Shown here piece after piece: positions 1 to 12,209 of a DNA stretch of 64,000 bases (its first letter is position 1; every line of letters begins with the position of its first letter). The notes below the pieces were generated by a model. That model made no database searches. It saw only the letters and a list, made by a program, of their open reading frames with translations, and was not told where the DNA came from. Both the position numbers and the translations under genes were made by a program. Source of the DNA: Spisula solida (Eukaryota > Mollusca > Bivalvia > Venerida > Mactridae); NCBI GenBank assembly GCA_947247005.1, contig OX365959.1, positions 35,360,148 through 35,424,147 of the forward strand, in the 5' to 3' direction.

Positions 1-323
1 TGTAGAATGACTGGACTAGAGATCACTGCGTACATAGACATTGGTTGCACAACGTCAAAATCCGAGGAGAAAGTTTCAATGTTACAACTAATGAAATTAA
101 ACACTATAACTCATAAAGCGGAAACAGGCTGGTAAAACAGTCACTTTTTAGTATATAATTATACCAACAACATAATATAAATTGGGACATTTTACCTTAT
201 TTATTTCCGCTGTATTAATTAAGCATCCTCATACATCAGTGGTTACTAAAGTTCTCAGACTAGATGTTCCGGATGGAAAATACGCTGGTTGAACGAGTAT
301 GTAATTAAGCAGTTAAAATTTAA
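1..323. other. No gene seen
   Basis: AT-rich sequence with no convincing open frame, splice pair or repeat match elsewhere in the window. Confidence 0.5.
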
Positions 324-724
324 AGCCACATTAGGCCTTAAACGGCTATTTTCAAAAAGCAATAATTAACTTGATAACCCATTTGAAGAGCAATGGACTT
401 TGAGCATTTTAGTTGAGTCCTAAAGGTTGAAAACACAATAAGATGGGGAAAAACGAAATGCAACCTCCAGTTGGTTTGTGTACAAAATGACGACTTGTGA
501 ACAAAAAATGCACAATTTATAATCTAAGGGAAGCAACTCTTGCAAAATTAGTATTTAGTCATCCATACATTTTACTTAAATGTGATTTTTGGCCTAATAT
601 TTCGACAGATACATTTAACATTATGTCGTCAATTATAGGTCATTTGTGAATATATTCTAATTCCTTGTAATTAGTCTATTTACTGGAAGATCGAAAAAAA
701 GGTCTTGGGAGAGATAATGTGGAT
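324..724 (-). mobile_element. TTAA-flanked MITE, copy 1
   Basis: The element starts AGCCACATTA, ends TAATGTGGAT, and is flanked on both sides by TTAA (320-323 and 725-728). It is the reverse-oriented relative of the copies at 9648, 11570 and 48455, sharing internal blocks such as the motif around 'aacaattggtttg' and 'tgcaaaattagtattt'. TTAA duplication is typical of piggyBac-type elements. It has no transposase. Confidence 0.7.
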
Positions 725-728
725 TTAA

Positions 729-1588
729 AATAGTTAAACACTTATACGTCCGCCTGGGGTTTTCAAGCACACATTGCAAGCAGGAAGGAAATGAAGCTGC
801 TGAGCGGTGAATTGAAGGATACACGTGTACCTCTAAGCTCCTGAAATCGACCATGTTCTATAGGAGACGTCGGCCTCCTTAATTCCATACCAGACATGTC
901 TCCTTGATAATACTTGTGGTGAAAAGATGGGTGTTAACGTCAAGAAGTGGCAATGCAAGTGAGCACACGGGAAGACCTGTGTGTATAAAAAGCGGGTTTC
1001 AGAGGTTTTGAGAAGCTGAAATCAAAAGATTGTCTCTAATTCGAAATTTGTGAACGATTGGGACTTCAATCAGTTACCACGAAGTACATGATCTAACCAG
1101 ACTAACTTAAACAAATCCGATATATTTTAGGCTGCCCTCAGCTCTGGGGGTAGCAGTATAGATTTTGGAACAAACCAGAAACGGTTAAAAGTAGCCTAGT
1201 TCGTTTGTCGGACAAAGGTAAATTTATGTGTTTCCCAAAAACTGGTACACAGTAAAATCTTCAGCAGTTTGATTTGTCAGCAGTGTGTGGAGGAGGAACG
1301 CCATTGATTGTAGACAGCAACCAGACTGACAACAGTTTCTGATCAAAGTTCATTTTCAAATGATCACCATTAACAAAAGAAGACAATCGCATGTACTGGT
1401 CAATCGTAAAAGCTCGAACAGGTATATCGCAATGCATAATTAAAGGCCTGGATGGTCAGAATGCTGTAATGGTCAGTGTCGCCGTCAACATTCCTGCGTC
1501 CAAGTAGCCATATCCACCATGTACAGTCAAACACCAGTAATATGGTGAATATAGAATCTTGTTAGTTTATAAATACTATTTTATCGTT
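729..1588. other. No gene seen
   Basis: No supported gene. Short open frames lack splice or domain support. A TATAAAAAG-like string near 984 is not tied to any transcript I can see. Confidence 0.45.
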
Positions 1589-1835
1589 GGTGACTGTCAA
1601 ACAAGTTTTTCCAACTTATATTAATCACTCTCGACACCTCATTCCTGATGTTATCAATCACCATGAGAATATGAGAGCGAGCAATCAGCTACCCTATATA
1701 AATGCTGAGCGCATGGCAAGGAAATTCTACATTTTTATTTCGTGCATAGTATGACGCCGCCTGGGATCGAACCCGAACCTCCCGCACACCAAGCGGATAC
1801 TCTACCACTAGGCTTTCGAGGAGGCGGTATTCGGT
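1589..1835 (-). mobile_element. tRNA-derived SINE, family B, copy 1
   Basis: On the minus strand the tRNA-like head has an A box (AGCCTAGTGGTAGAG) and a B box (GGGTTCGATCCC). The tail side contains the conserved block 'caagtttttccaacttat', shared with copies near 17770, 46330 and 52530. The head does not fold as a full tRNA, so this is a SINE and not a tRNA gene. Confidence 0.7.
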
Positions 1836-3130
1836 TAATTTAATTAATTTTATCAAACACAGACAGAAATATTGATCACGTCACTATCCATGGCTGTATG
1901 ACGTCATTGAAGTGCAAGTGCAGATTTGTAAAATGGATTAGATACTTTAAGGTTAATCGAATACATTACAACACCACATATCCAGTTGCTTTGAAGGCAG
2001 CTCCGTTCATTGAAGGCAGATCAACTAGCAGTGTCCAAAATGAACGCAAAACTAACAAAAATGGGTAAAATTGTTCTAGAAAGTAGCTCTGCCTTCACTG
2101 AACAAAGCTGCCTACAGTTTTAACACACCAAGTTGATGTTACAGATTATGTAAAGGTGATAAGTTGTAAAATAAGTATATGAAGTACAAATGTAACACAT
2201 TTAAGAAATAGTGTTCCAGAAATACAGGCGGTAAGCGTATCCAGACAATAAAATGGTTAGAGAAAGTGAAAAGATAAAATACTAGAAGGTAAATTAACAT
2301 AATACAATCAAAAGGTCTAATGAAGAATTGGATTAGATAATGTGATTACATGTACATACTGATGTGTTGCATGACAGAACGGCAAGTAGTGATGTACGGG
2401 GTGTGTGTGTGTATAAATAGGAAATTGCATTTTTTCAAATACCTCAAAATGACCAAATGTTGAATATAAATATAGCGCACAATTTGTGATTCCGCCTATT
2501 CTACAGTGTATAAACCTAATCACTGTATGACTTATTGAGAGACTATACAATTCAACTTGTATTACTTATTGTATTACTTATTGCGAGCTAAAACATACAG
2601 GTATGTGATTTCCGGCCACCTATTGGGTTTATATACAATTCGGCGTGTTTGACTTATTGCGATTGCAAGAAGTTGACTCGATTATACACTGTGTATTCGT
2701 CGATCCTCAGGCGACATTCCGAGCCATAAATTGTTATAAGCATTATTTTTCTCTACATGGCGTTTAGTCATTCCAAGCAATAGAAACTTTCTAGCAGAAC
2801 AATGTATATAAGAAAACAATAAGTGAGTAGACTTGTGTTGACTGTACATGCATGTATATACCTACTTAGACGGAGGTGAGGACTAGATGACCTCGATGGT
2901 TTCCTCAGCATCGTTTGATTATTTCACTCTAAATAACAGAAAAATATAGCATACAATAACTGAAAATAAATGAAATGGAATTTTGGACTTGCGCTCTGAA
3001 CCGAACAAGCCACCCTGGCATGTATAGACGGTTACCGTCCCCGCAGTCTGCTCGACATTCTGTAAATTATATGATGTATTCAAAAAATAATAATAGAAAA
3101 ACATTCCATACAAAATTAACTAAAGGAAGC
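1836..3130. other. No gene seen; short GT microsatellite
   Basis: Only short spurious frames. A short (GT)n tract lies at about 2399-2413. Confidence 0.45.
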
Positions 3131-3138
3131 GTTTTCTA

Positions 3139-3287
3139 CGGTGGCATAGAGGGGACACAGGAAATATTTTATATATCTTGTGCGCACGTGTTACTACCAC
3201 GTGGGCACGTATCAGCTATCACGTGGTAGTAACACGTAAGCACGTGATAAATAAATATATATACTGTGTCCCCTCTATGCCACCGAA
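3139..3287. mobile_element. Palindromic foldback MITE with 8-bp target duplication
   Basis: Perfect 22-bp terminal inverted repeats lie at 3139-3160 and 3264-3285 (arm begins CGGTGGCATAGAGGGG). The 8-mer GTTTTCTA occurs at 3131-3138 and again at 3288-3295, as a target-site duplication. Inside is a second perfect 18-bp inverted repeat (3186-3203 and 3220-3237), so most of the element can fold on itself. It contains several CACGTG E-boxes. Confidence 0.85.
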
Positions 3288-3295
3288 GTTTTCTA

Positions 3296-4329
3296 TTGGA
3301 AATGTTCAGCGAAAATGTAAAGTGTTTTGGACAGTTGTTAAAAATCTCCGAATTGGCGCCATTGTTGCTTTTTATTATGTTCTTTCTTTTGTGCTCGCGT
3401 TTCACTTTTTAAAGCATGTACAAATACGTTTTTAGTTAGTTAGCTTAAACATATTTAATTTCACGTAAGTTTACAATATTTTATTAAAAAAAACACTATA
3501 GGCTTAATACTGAAATGAGATCTGATCGGAAGGAAGAAAGCAGTTTCAGACGCTTATTAAGATCATTTCTCGTTTTAGTTTTTGTGTTATGTGACAACGC
3601 AATTAAAATGATATATTCTTGAGAATGCGTACGTGCATATACCGATATGTTGACAAAATACAAACGTTACAGCTTCCGCAATCGATCAGATAACTATTAA
3701 AGTAAAAGCGTTTTATCTTTTAACACAACAACACGTTTCAATGGTCATTGACATAGACAGGCAAGGATACAATCAGTTATATTTAAATTAGTACACGGAC
3801 CTTAATTATTTGTCGGTTGATACTTATAACTGTATAGTACACTTGAAAGTTCATCCAAACTAGACAATACTAAATGTATTATTATACTTAAAGTCAATAG
3901 AAACGCGGTAATTTTTCTTGCGCTATTTTTCCGTGTAGTATAGATCAAAGACGGCGTACTTCGTTGTTTTAAAATGTTGCTAAATAGAATTGAATCAGTG
4001 TTTGAATTCTTGATGTATGCTAAATGCACTAGAATATGTCATCGGTTACTGCTAGAAAGTTAATACAAAAATGCAGTTTCACATTTTATTGTATGTACAA
4101 ATATAAAGTCACGTTTCTTTTGCTGGGCAGTATAGTATCAACATCCTCACGTGAGATAACAAGATTGGGACATTCGATAACACGTCCTAGAATAATAATT
4201 ATCATAGTACATGTACCTATATAGTTGTGAACTCTCTACAATTAAGTCACATAGTTATAATACGTCTCCAGCATGTATTAAAATGAAGTAGCCGAAGACT
4301 AAAGTAAAGATTCTCTAATAAGACAAGAT
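3296..4329. other. No gene seen
   Basis: AT-rich sequence without a supportable feature. Confidence 0.45.
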
Positions 4330-5789
4330 ACATGTATGACGTTACGCTCATTGTTGGCGTACATTGGCAATTTATAACATTTTTACACTTCAATATTGCA
4401 TAAAAATCGTTTTAGAAATACGGTTGTTTATATTTTGATATCACAAGCAAGATAAAAGAATCGCCATGCTAGTAATGTGATCCGCATGTACGTTTAATTA
4501 TTCGTATATATTAAATTAAACATAGAATGACGGAGAACGTCACAAAAACGTCATGTAAGATGTAACATAATTGACCAATGCGCAGTGTTTAGCAGCTCGG
4601 CAAATTCATATATATATATATATATAAGTATCTTTATCCGCCCAAAAAGTAGATGCGGTGACGTGATGGCAACTCCATTTCGCGTTGTTTCATTTATGTG
4701 CCGTTCAAAACTTCCAGTAACAAACCGTGAGCGAAAAACATATTCAACTGAAAACGTAAGATTTAATTTCTTTCCGCGACAAGATTTGTTAAAACTTAAG
4801 TTTTTTCTATAACTTAAGTCGACTTTCTATAATATTTATTTTGACAAAAAGTACATGCATTCTACTTTTGAATTGGGTATAATTTGTACGATTATGACTT
4901 TGATTTAGGCTTTTAATATAGGTATACTTTTTTCTAGCCACGATGTCACACGCATCAAAAAGTGCACAAATTAAAATTGTGATGTTGCTATGCCTCAAAA
5001 TATTTAAAGAAGTATGCATTTATTAAAACGACAGCGACTACAACCAAAAAGTACATATAATTGTCTGTATGTTGATATGAATAAGTCTTACAATCAACAT
5101 AGCTTTAATTTTATTTATGAATTTTGGCAAATCTAGCCATAATGTCACACCCTTGAAATTAACGTAACGTCAACGTCTACGTGATCGGTAGAATCGTACC
5201 CGTTTTAACAAAAGAGTCGATGTACTGCAGATTTATATGAAATTTTGTATGAATGAAGTATGAGCTGTGGGGTTTATGTAATTATGGTGTTTTAGTCTGA
5301 AAAAGTAAGTTTAGCGGTATTAAAAGCGCCACTTGTCGGGACGTGGTTTTCGTAGTATTTTCTAACTTACTTTCTCATTTTTGTACATGTATTTTAATGT
5401 CTCGGCAAAACATAAATCATCTACTTGTATGGAACAATACGCAGCGTATTATTGGTATATTCTATTGTATGTTTAATTAACATGTACGACTGTAACGCCT
5501 TAACTACCCCTCCGCCTCGCCATATGGCCGATCTAAAAACTGCCATACATATTGCGTAAAAATGCACTTATCAATCAAGCGGGTTGCTCAAAACCATTAT
5601 AATTTTACAACAATATTTTTTAAACCAATCGCGAAATATGTGACGAATAAAAATATGGGGTTTACGGCATAATTTATGAAAAATTGTATTCGAAACACCC
5701 AAATAAGTCTTGTAACGTCAATTATCGTTAAAAACGTCGGAATTGGTTACGCTAATGTACGCCAACATCGAACGTAACGTCGTATATGT
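4330..5789. mobile_element. 1.46-kb non-autonomous DNA element with imperfect TIRs
   Basis: The left end (about 4330-4367, containing GACGTTACGCTC and GTTGGCGTACATT) is repeated in reverse complement at about 5748-5789, with a few mismatches over roughly 38 bp. The interior has many ACGTCA/ACGTTA strings and no transposase frame. Target duplication is not clear. Confidence 0.6.
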
Positions 5790-7887
5790 GTCTGGTCACG
5801 CTCTAGTGTAATAAATATACTGAAATTGAAAATCAAGATCGCAATATACAAGTCTACAAGTACTATTGATAATCAGTCTCTTGGACAGTATCTAAGACTA
5901 TCCCTCAACAAGAAGACACTAGCTAAGAAAATACTAGCTACAAGTGTTATCCAGTTAAAATGCTGTACATACCAGGGAGTTTTAGAACAGGTCCTGTACA
6001 TACCAGGGACGAGGTCCTAAAGTCGCGGTTTTACTGTGATAACTTAAGTGCATTGCATAGTGTCACTCGACACTTAGCCCAGGATAAAAAGATAATACGA
6101 AGTTTACAATTGATTGTACTTGTAAAATAGTATGTTACTTACTACTGTATATTTTATGATGTATACTTTAACAAGTGAATGTCTTACCTTATTATACAGC
6201 TACCGTATATGTACTCCAAAACTTCACTAAATGCCAAATGGTTTTGTTTATGAAATATAGATGTACGTGAATGAGATTTAATATGTTAAAGTCACACCAT
6301 TATGAAGCGGTTGTTTTTGAATTGGGAAATCCGGGAAAAATTTGTATCAACATCATATGATTGTTAGTAGTCTGTCTCGGGTTACCTCCCTTGTTTTATC
6401 AGTGGCGGTATATTTTCTCACTGTAAGTGAAGTTGTATTCGTTATCTGTGTCATAGCGGCTACGAGAGTTAAAGTGAATGTGTCCGTAATTTTACTATTT
6501 ATTAAAATTGCGATTTAATCTTATGCACATGCAGTATGTTTTTTGCGTATATTCTTGTGACACATATGCAGAAGAAGCTTCACTTAAATTCAGTATTCGC
6601 GAGTTTTTTATATTTAAAAAGTTCCATAATTTTTTAAGTTTAAGACATTACATGAGGATCCGGGTAGATCTCCTTAAATTGGTAACTCATTGACACACAC
6701 GTTGCAAAAACATGTCATGTGTCCCTTAATCGCACACCTGATTGTTTATTGGCGTTTCATGAACATGCCGATTTCTCAAAAAGTTTTCAATAACACATGG
6801 CGGGTGATTAACCTGGAGGAAAGTTGACATCGTAATTTTTTTTCATTGAAGTATATGACCTGTCGCCACTGGACCATGGCCGTGTACATGTATTATACCA
6901 AGAAGTGGAAATGTGAAAGACAATATTGAAACGATCTGTGTGCTTCACATTGAACATTGCAATGTATATACTTGGTTGTCAAGTTGCCGCCCAGTTGTCA
7001 TGAACATGAACCATTTTAGCAATATTGGCATATTGTTTTAAGTACTGCATTCTTAATGATTTTGTCAAACCTGCGACATCTAGATTGCTAGCAAGGGTGT
7101 TCATGAATTGCGTGGTACCAAACTTTTCATCCCAAATGACATAGTCAGTTGCTAATTAGGTCAGTTTGTACAGAGACAAACAGAGACAAACGTTGTGACC
7201 ATGTTTCCTTTACTAATTAAGTAGTAGTAAGTACACATATAATATTGGATCGAAGCTGTGATTGCGCTAGCTGTTTGTCGAGTCAGCTTGCGACCAACCC
7301 GGCATATTTCCCACTTTAGCAGTCAATGATGTGTGTGCGTCCGTGCGACATACATGTACATTGACTAAATCTGGCACAATTATTAACCACTATGGGGCGG
7401 GGTTATGCTCGAAAGTGGGTGTTAAAATTTCAAAGGTCACACTTCAAATTTTAAGGACAAAACTTGCCATACTGTAGCTTGACTGGATCATATATTTGAT
7501 AACATATTGTCGACATTTGGAAGTGTTCAGCTTGTTCATCACCAATATCTCGAAGATTACATTTGGGAGTTCGCATGTCAAAAATTGCCATAATCTAGCT
7601 TGTCTGGACCAAAACGTTGTCGACTAGTGTCGAGGTTCTGACGGGGCGTTACTAAGCCTGCGATACACACGTGCACAAAATAGAGGATCTTGCACGAGTG
7701 CTAATTACATAAGAGTTTTATTAAAAGTGTGGACAAAATAATATTTATGACATAACCTTAGACAATGATCATTTTCTTTCAAAATGATAGAGTATTCTGC
7801 ATACATGTAGGTTTCAATCAATATTTTGAAAGACAGCGCGACGTCTTGACGACGTGGATATTACCCTTACGTCAGACTAAAAATATT
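5790..7887. other. No gene seen
   Basis: No gene supported. At about 5968-6013 the phrase 'ctgtacataccagggag' is duplicated in tandem. Otherwise unremarkable AT-rich sequence. Confidence 0.4.
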
Positions 7888-7889
7888 TT

Positions 7890-8222
7890 ACATGATACAG
7901 CATGATCTGACCTGAGGGACAAAATGAGAGAAAGCCCCTGAAAGGGAGAGAGAGACATTAGATACAGGCATGTCCGGCGCGGCAGAAGTGCGCCTAGCTC
8001 TTATTTCGAATAGACAGCCTGGTGTTTTAATGTGCCCGGTGTATAGCACCGATAAACAGATTCCTGGCACCTTTACCCAGACACTTTGCATGACACACGG
8101 TCATATATAGCGGGGGAAATTATAAATATTTCAGAAATGTCAAGTTTCGATGCCGGGGATTGAACCCACAACCTCTGGATTGACAGTACAGTGCGTTACC
8201 ACTGAGCTAAATCCGCTTACAT
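7890..8222 (-). mobile_element. tRNA-Asp-like SINE, family A, copy 1
   Basis: On the minus strand the head reads like a tRNA (A box TTTAGCTCAGTGGTAACGC; B box GGGTTCAATCCC) followed by a central block containing 'gcccggtgtatagcaccg'. That block recurs near 12710, 31515 and 36820. The 3' acceptor half does not pair with the 5' GCGGATT, so it is not a functional tRNA. Confidence 0.7.
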
Positions 8223-8875
8223 GCAGACAAATACTCCTAATATAAGTTTGACGCAAATAGCTGAAATACCAATATGAGCAACACAGCACATTTGGCACCA
8301 AACTCAATCCTTCCAAGGGTCATAACTCTGCTAATACTGGTCGATTGCTAATAAAAATATTGAGGTGCACATCAACATATGATGATTAATATTCCTATTA
8401 AGTTTGGTGAATGTTGTACATGTACAATCACTTTTCAAATTACAGACGATGTACACAACAGTTTGGGACAGTCAGACTGAAAACTTCACTTTGATGGGTG
8501 CATAAAAACTACAACTGTTTAATTAGCCCAGCCTACAACTTTGTCATCTATTGTGGGATTTTGAAAGAACTTGGTACATTTATTCACCACAATGACGACT
8601 AGTTGTTCACACAAACTATGTCAATGTTTCATAGGTTTTATTCTTTTGCAACTTCCATATCCTCATTGAATATTTGTGCTTTGTAGTCAACATATGCCTA
8701 ACTCTCTGCACAGTGGGCTCCACATTGTGCTCGTGGACATGCAGAATTCATTTCTAGTATATCATATAATTATGTGGTACCCGGTATATGACTTTGATTA
8801 TACATGTAGCATGTTCACCTCATGGTATGTGAAGAAAACTAAACACACATACACACATATTATACTGTAAACAGT
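8223..8875. other. No gene seen
   Basis: AT-rich. It includes a common 'ccataactctgctaat' repeat fragment near 8320. Confidence 0.4.
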
Positions 8876-8877
8876 CT

Positions 8878-8950
8878 GCCTTGATAGCCTAGTGGTAGAG
8901 CTTCTGCATCTGAAGTGCGGGAGGTCATGGGTTCAATTCACGCCGCAACA
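8878..8950 (+). mobile_element. tRNA-like SINE head
   Basis: A box TAGCCTAGTGGTAGAGC and B box GGGTTCAATTC lie at tRNA spacing, but the acceptor stem is not complementary. Most likely a SINE fragment. Confidence 0.5.
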
Positions 8951-9299
8951 TACCAAAGTTGTTAAAAATGGTACTTGCTTGATATTTAGCATGTTTAGTT
9001 CCATGACAAAGGACCAAACATCAAGAGCTCATATTAACTCATATGAGACTTTGTTAGAAGGTGAGATAAAACATCCATGTTAAATAAACTAAACAATACA
9101 GTCTTCAATTTCACATTTAATAAAAATTAATACATGTAATTCCATGTACACATTCATGTACTTAATACAATCACACGAAACAAAAGTAAAAACAAACGTG
9201 CCTTCAATAAACATTTACATCCCGCTGAAATGTGAAGTTCTTAGTATTACCAGCAAGCCTGAAGGGAAACCAACATACTGAAACAAGAATGCATTCTAT

Positions 9300-10296
9300 A
9301 ATCGCGTATGCCCCGATGGAAGCCTTATCAATAATAACAAGCCAAATCAATCAGGGACCATAAGTGTGTTAAAATGTTGGATAATGTCACATGGGGCTGA
9401 CAATGTAAGGTGTCTAGGATGGTAAACAAGTATGCCAAGTTTGAAAGTCATGCCTTGGACTTATATATTTGAGTTATAAAAACTTGAATCTTTTGGTTAA
9501 CAGGGGCCATAAGCCATAATTCTGTTGAAATGTTGGATAGTGTCACATGGTGTTGACAATGTATGGTTTTTATAATTAACAAGCGTGTCAAGTTTGAAAG
9601 CAATGCCTTGATGGACATTGAAAATATTTAAGGTTCAAAAACTTGAAAGCCACATTATCTCTCCCAAAACTTTTTTCTCAGACCATCCAGTAAATATAAT
9701 AAATACATAGAATGAGGATGTTTACTACAAAAGACCTATACTTGACGACAGAGTGTCAGCTCAGCAAGTTGGTTTGTTAATTAAATGCGTTTTCCCATAA
9801 ATATATACGGTTCATTCAGATTTATTTCATTGTTTTAGTGCCAAATATACTTAAATATCTGTAAATTGCATTTTAAAACTTATTATTACCAACTACTAAA
9901 TTTTAATCCTGGTTTCGCCTTGTTTCGCCAAAAATCCTCCTTTCGTATTTTAGTCATACCGGGTCCCCTTAAACTTAAAATTATGCATTTATTGTTTACA
10001 TTTCTTTCATTTGTTTACAAACCAACTGGAGGCTTTATTTCTTTTTCTTCCATCTCATGGCATTTTCCACCTTTGGGAGTTAACAAAAGTGCTCAAAATG
10101 CATCATTTTGCAAATAGGTTGTCAAGTTATTGCTTTTTAAAAATAGCCATTTAAGGCCTAATGGGAGTTTAACATTTTCAATGGGACAGAAGAATGGATG
10201 GAAGGACAAACATATAAACAGACGGATGGACGGACGGACGGATGGACAAGACAATCACTATATGCCTCCCGAATCAGTAGATGCAGAGGCATAAAA
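9300..10296 (+). mobile_element. Composite repeat: dispersed element interrupted by a TTAA MITE (copy 2, 9648-10168)
   Basis: The outer repeat ('tcaagtttgaaagcaatgcc', ending in GGACGGACGG and 'atgcctcccgaatcagtaga') has an uninterrupted relative at 52032-52236. In that relative the text runs 'cttgaaagttttggttaaca'. Here it is broken by the MITE that begins AGCCACATTA and ends TAATGGGAG before TTAAC. The outer element loses a few bases at the left junction. Confidence 0.65.
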
Positions 10297-10509
10297 ACAT
10301 GTTTAAAATATTAAATTCTAAAACACCAAGACCCATTGACCATTATACAAGTGTACAAAGGTTGTACGATGGTTGCCGGTCCCTCTCACAGGAACACTAC
10401 CCCCTAAAACGGGGTACCAGATCAATGTCATGGACACATTTGCATAAAACATGCATATGTATAAGCAAACAAAAATAAATATAATCATAATGAATAATAA
10501 AAGCAACTA

Positions 10510-10925
10510 CAGTGCCCACAAAAAATAAGTATACAGTAAATAATTGTTGCTAAATTTAACTTGGTTAAATTATTCAATATCCTTTTATCAGATGGTCACA
10601 ATTGTACTTGTTTCTGAAACTACAGTTACTAAATGAGTAAAAACAGAGATAGAAATAAAGATGAATATGTTCTGAATTTAAATACCCATGTGATCTAAAA
10701 TGCTGAATTTTCCATCTTTTTGTGACTAAGTTACCATTCAATCGGGACAAAGAAACTTTATATTTTGCACCTAGGGTACCAATTATTGTATGGTCTTTAC
10801 ATATAATAACCAAAAATATTCCCTTTTCTTCAAAAAAATTGTTGTTTCACTGTTTTACAAATAGTGTTATTACAGACAAGTAAATGGGGAAATAACATCT
10901 GTATACTTATTTTTGGTGGGCACTG
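10510..10925. mobile_element. Tc1/mariner-like MITE, copy 1
   Basis: Terminal repeats begin CAGTGCCCAC and AATAAGTATACAG, and return inverted at 10898-10925. TA dinucleotides flank both ends (10508-10509 and 10926-10927). A related, inverted copy is at 43365-43751. No transposase frame. Confidence 0.8.
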
Positions 10926-11089
10926 TATATGACCAGACAATTATATATAAATGTACATGTACCTGAGGCCAAAACAAATTCCACACACACTACCTAGTAG
11001 ACACTATTAGTTTGACTAAATAAAGTCACTGCGGATTGACGATTTTCAAGTTAATAAAATCGTTTATATCAGAGTGATGTTTGAGGGCA

Positions 11090-11450
11090 GTTTATCTGTT
11101 TGATTGTATGTCCAAATTTTGTCAGTGCCAGTGCTGGGTAACCATTAGTCATACTAAAATGAAACTTTGCATGGTTTATGTGTACTATGCCAAATTATAC
11201 ATAGCATCGGTGCACATTGATTACATGCTTTAACCTGTACCATAACTTTGCCCGGAACCAAAAAATGACTCTCGAAAGGGCCATAGCTCCTGCAAAATTC
11301 ATCCGACCTAAAATTCTTTAGAGTATGCACAACTAGTCTTGGTACAAAGTATTCATGTGAAGTTTCATTAAAATCCAGCAAACGGATAAGGCGAACACTT
11401 GAGGGCAAGCATTATGACATCCAGCCAGCACAAAATTAGTATGGATATGT
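11090..11450. repeat. Dispersed 'gggccataactcc' repeat copy
   Basis: The block 'tatgcacaactagtcttggt' followed by a 'gtgaagtttcat' phrase recurs near 18690, 44195, 45905 and 47490. It is a dispersed, short interspersed repeat of unknown class. Confidence 0.6.
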
Positions 11451-11569
11451 GTGACACATAAATATCGCCACATAAAGCTGACTTTAGTATTTGCAGCCGT
11501 TCTCACTGACAAAAAGAAGGTAACATAATCACATGAGTAGGAAAATACAGTTATTCAAATGATGCTTAA

Positions 11570-11965
11570 AGCCACATTATCTCTCCCAAAACTTTTTTCT
11601 CAGACCATCCAGTAAATATACTAAATACATAGAATAAGGATGTTTATTACAAAAGACCTATACTTGACGACAGAGTTTCAGCTATATCTGTCCAAATAGT
11701 ATGCCACAAATGACATTTAGTAAAATGTATGGATGACAAATACTAATTTTGTAAGAGTTGCTCCCCTTAGACTTTAAATTATGCATTTATTGTTTACATT
11801 TCTTTCATTTGTTTACAAACCAACTGGAGGCTTTATTTCGTTTTCTTCTATCGTTTGGCATTTTCCACCTTTGGGACTCAACTAAAGTACTCAAATGCAT
11901 CATTTTGCAGATAGGTTGTCAAGTTATTGCTTTTTGAAAATAGCCAATTAAGGCATAATGGGACT
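11570..11965 (+). mobile_element. TTAA-flanked MITE, copy 3
   Basis: Starts AGCCACATTA, ends TAATGGGACT, with TTAA at 11566-11569 and 11966-11969. Length 396 bp, the cleanest member of the family. Confidence 0.8.
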
Positions 11966-12209
11966 TTAAATGGCAGATACACATATGTGGGTACTTGCCC
12001 GATTGGTTTCAGTGTCCAATTTTTGTACCCTTTTCAGTCATCATTGTGGCAAGGGTATTAGGCTTCAGATCAATCAGTAACAAATCACCACAGCCATACA
12101 AGACATTACTATGATGTGATAAGCTGACACCATTATGAGGTAGCACCATGCTGTTGTGTTGCAGAGAGTCAAACAAACACCTAAGATGGAAAGTCCTTAG
12201 TTAGTACAA

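Noticed and set aside
8155..8222. Functional tRNA gene on the minus strand
   Set aside because: A and B boxes are good, but the acceptor stem does not pair and the same head recurs at 31650 attached to a SINE body.
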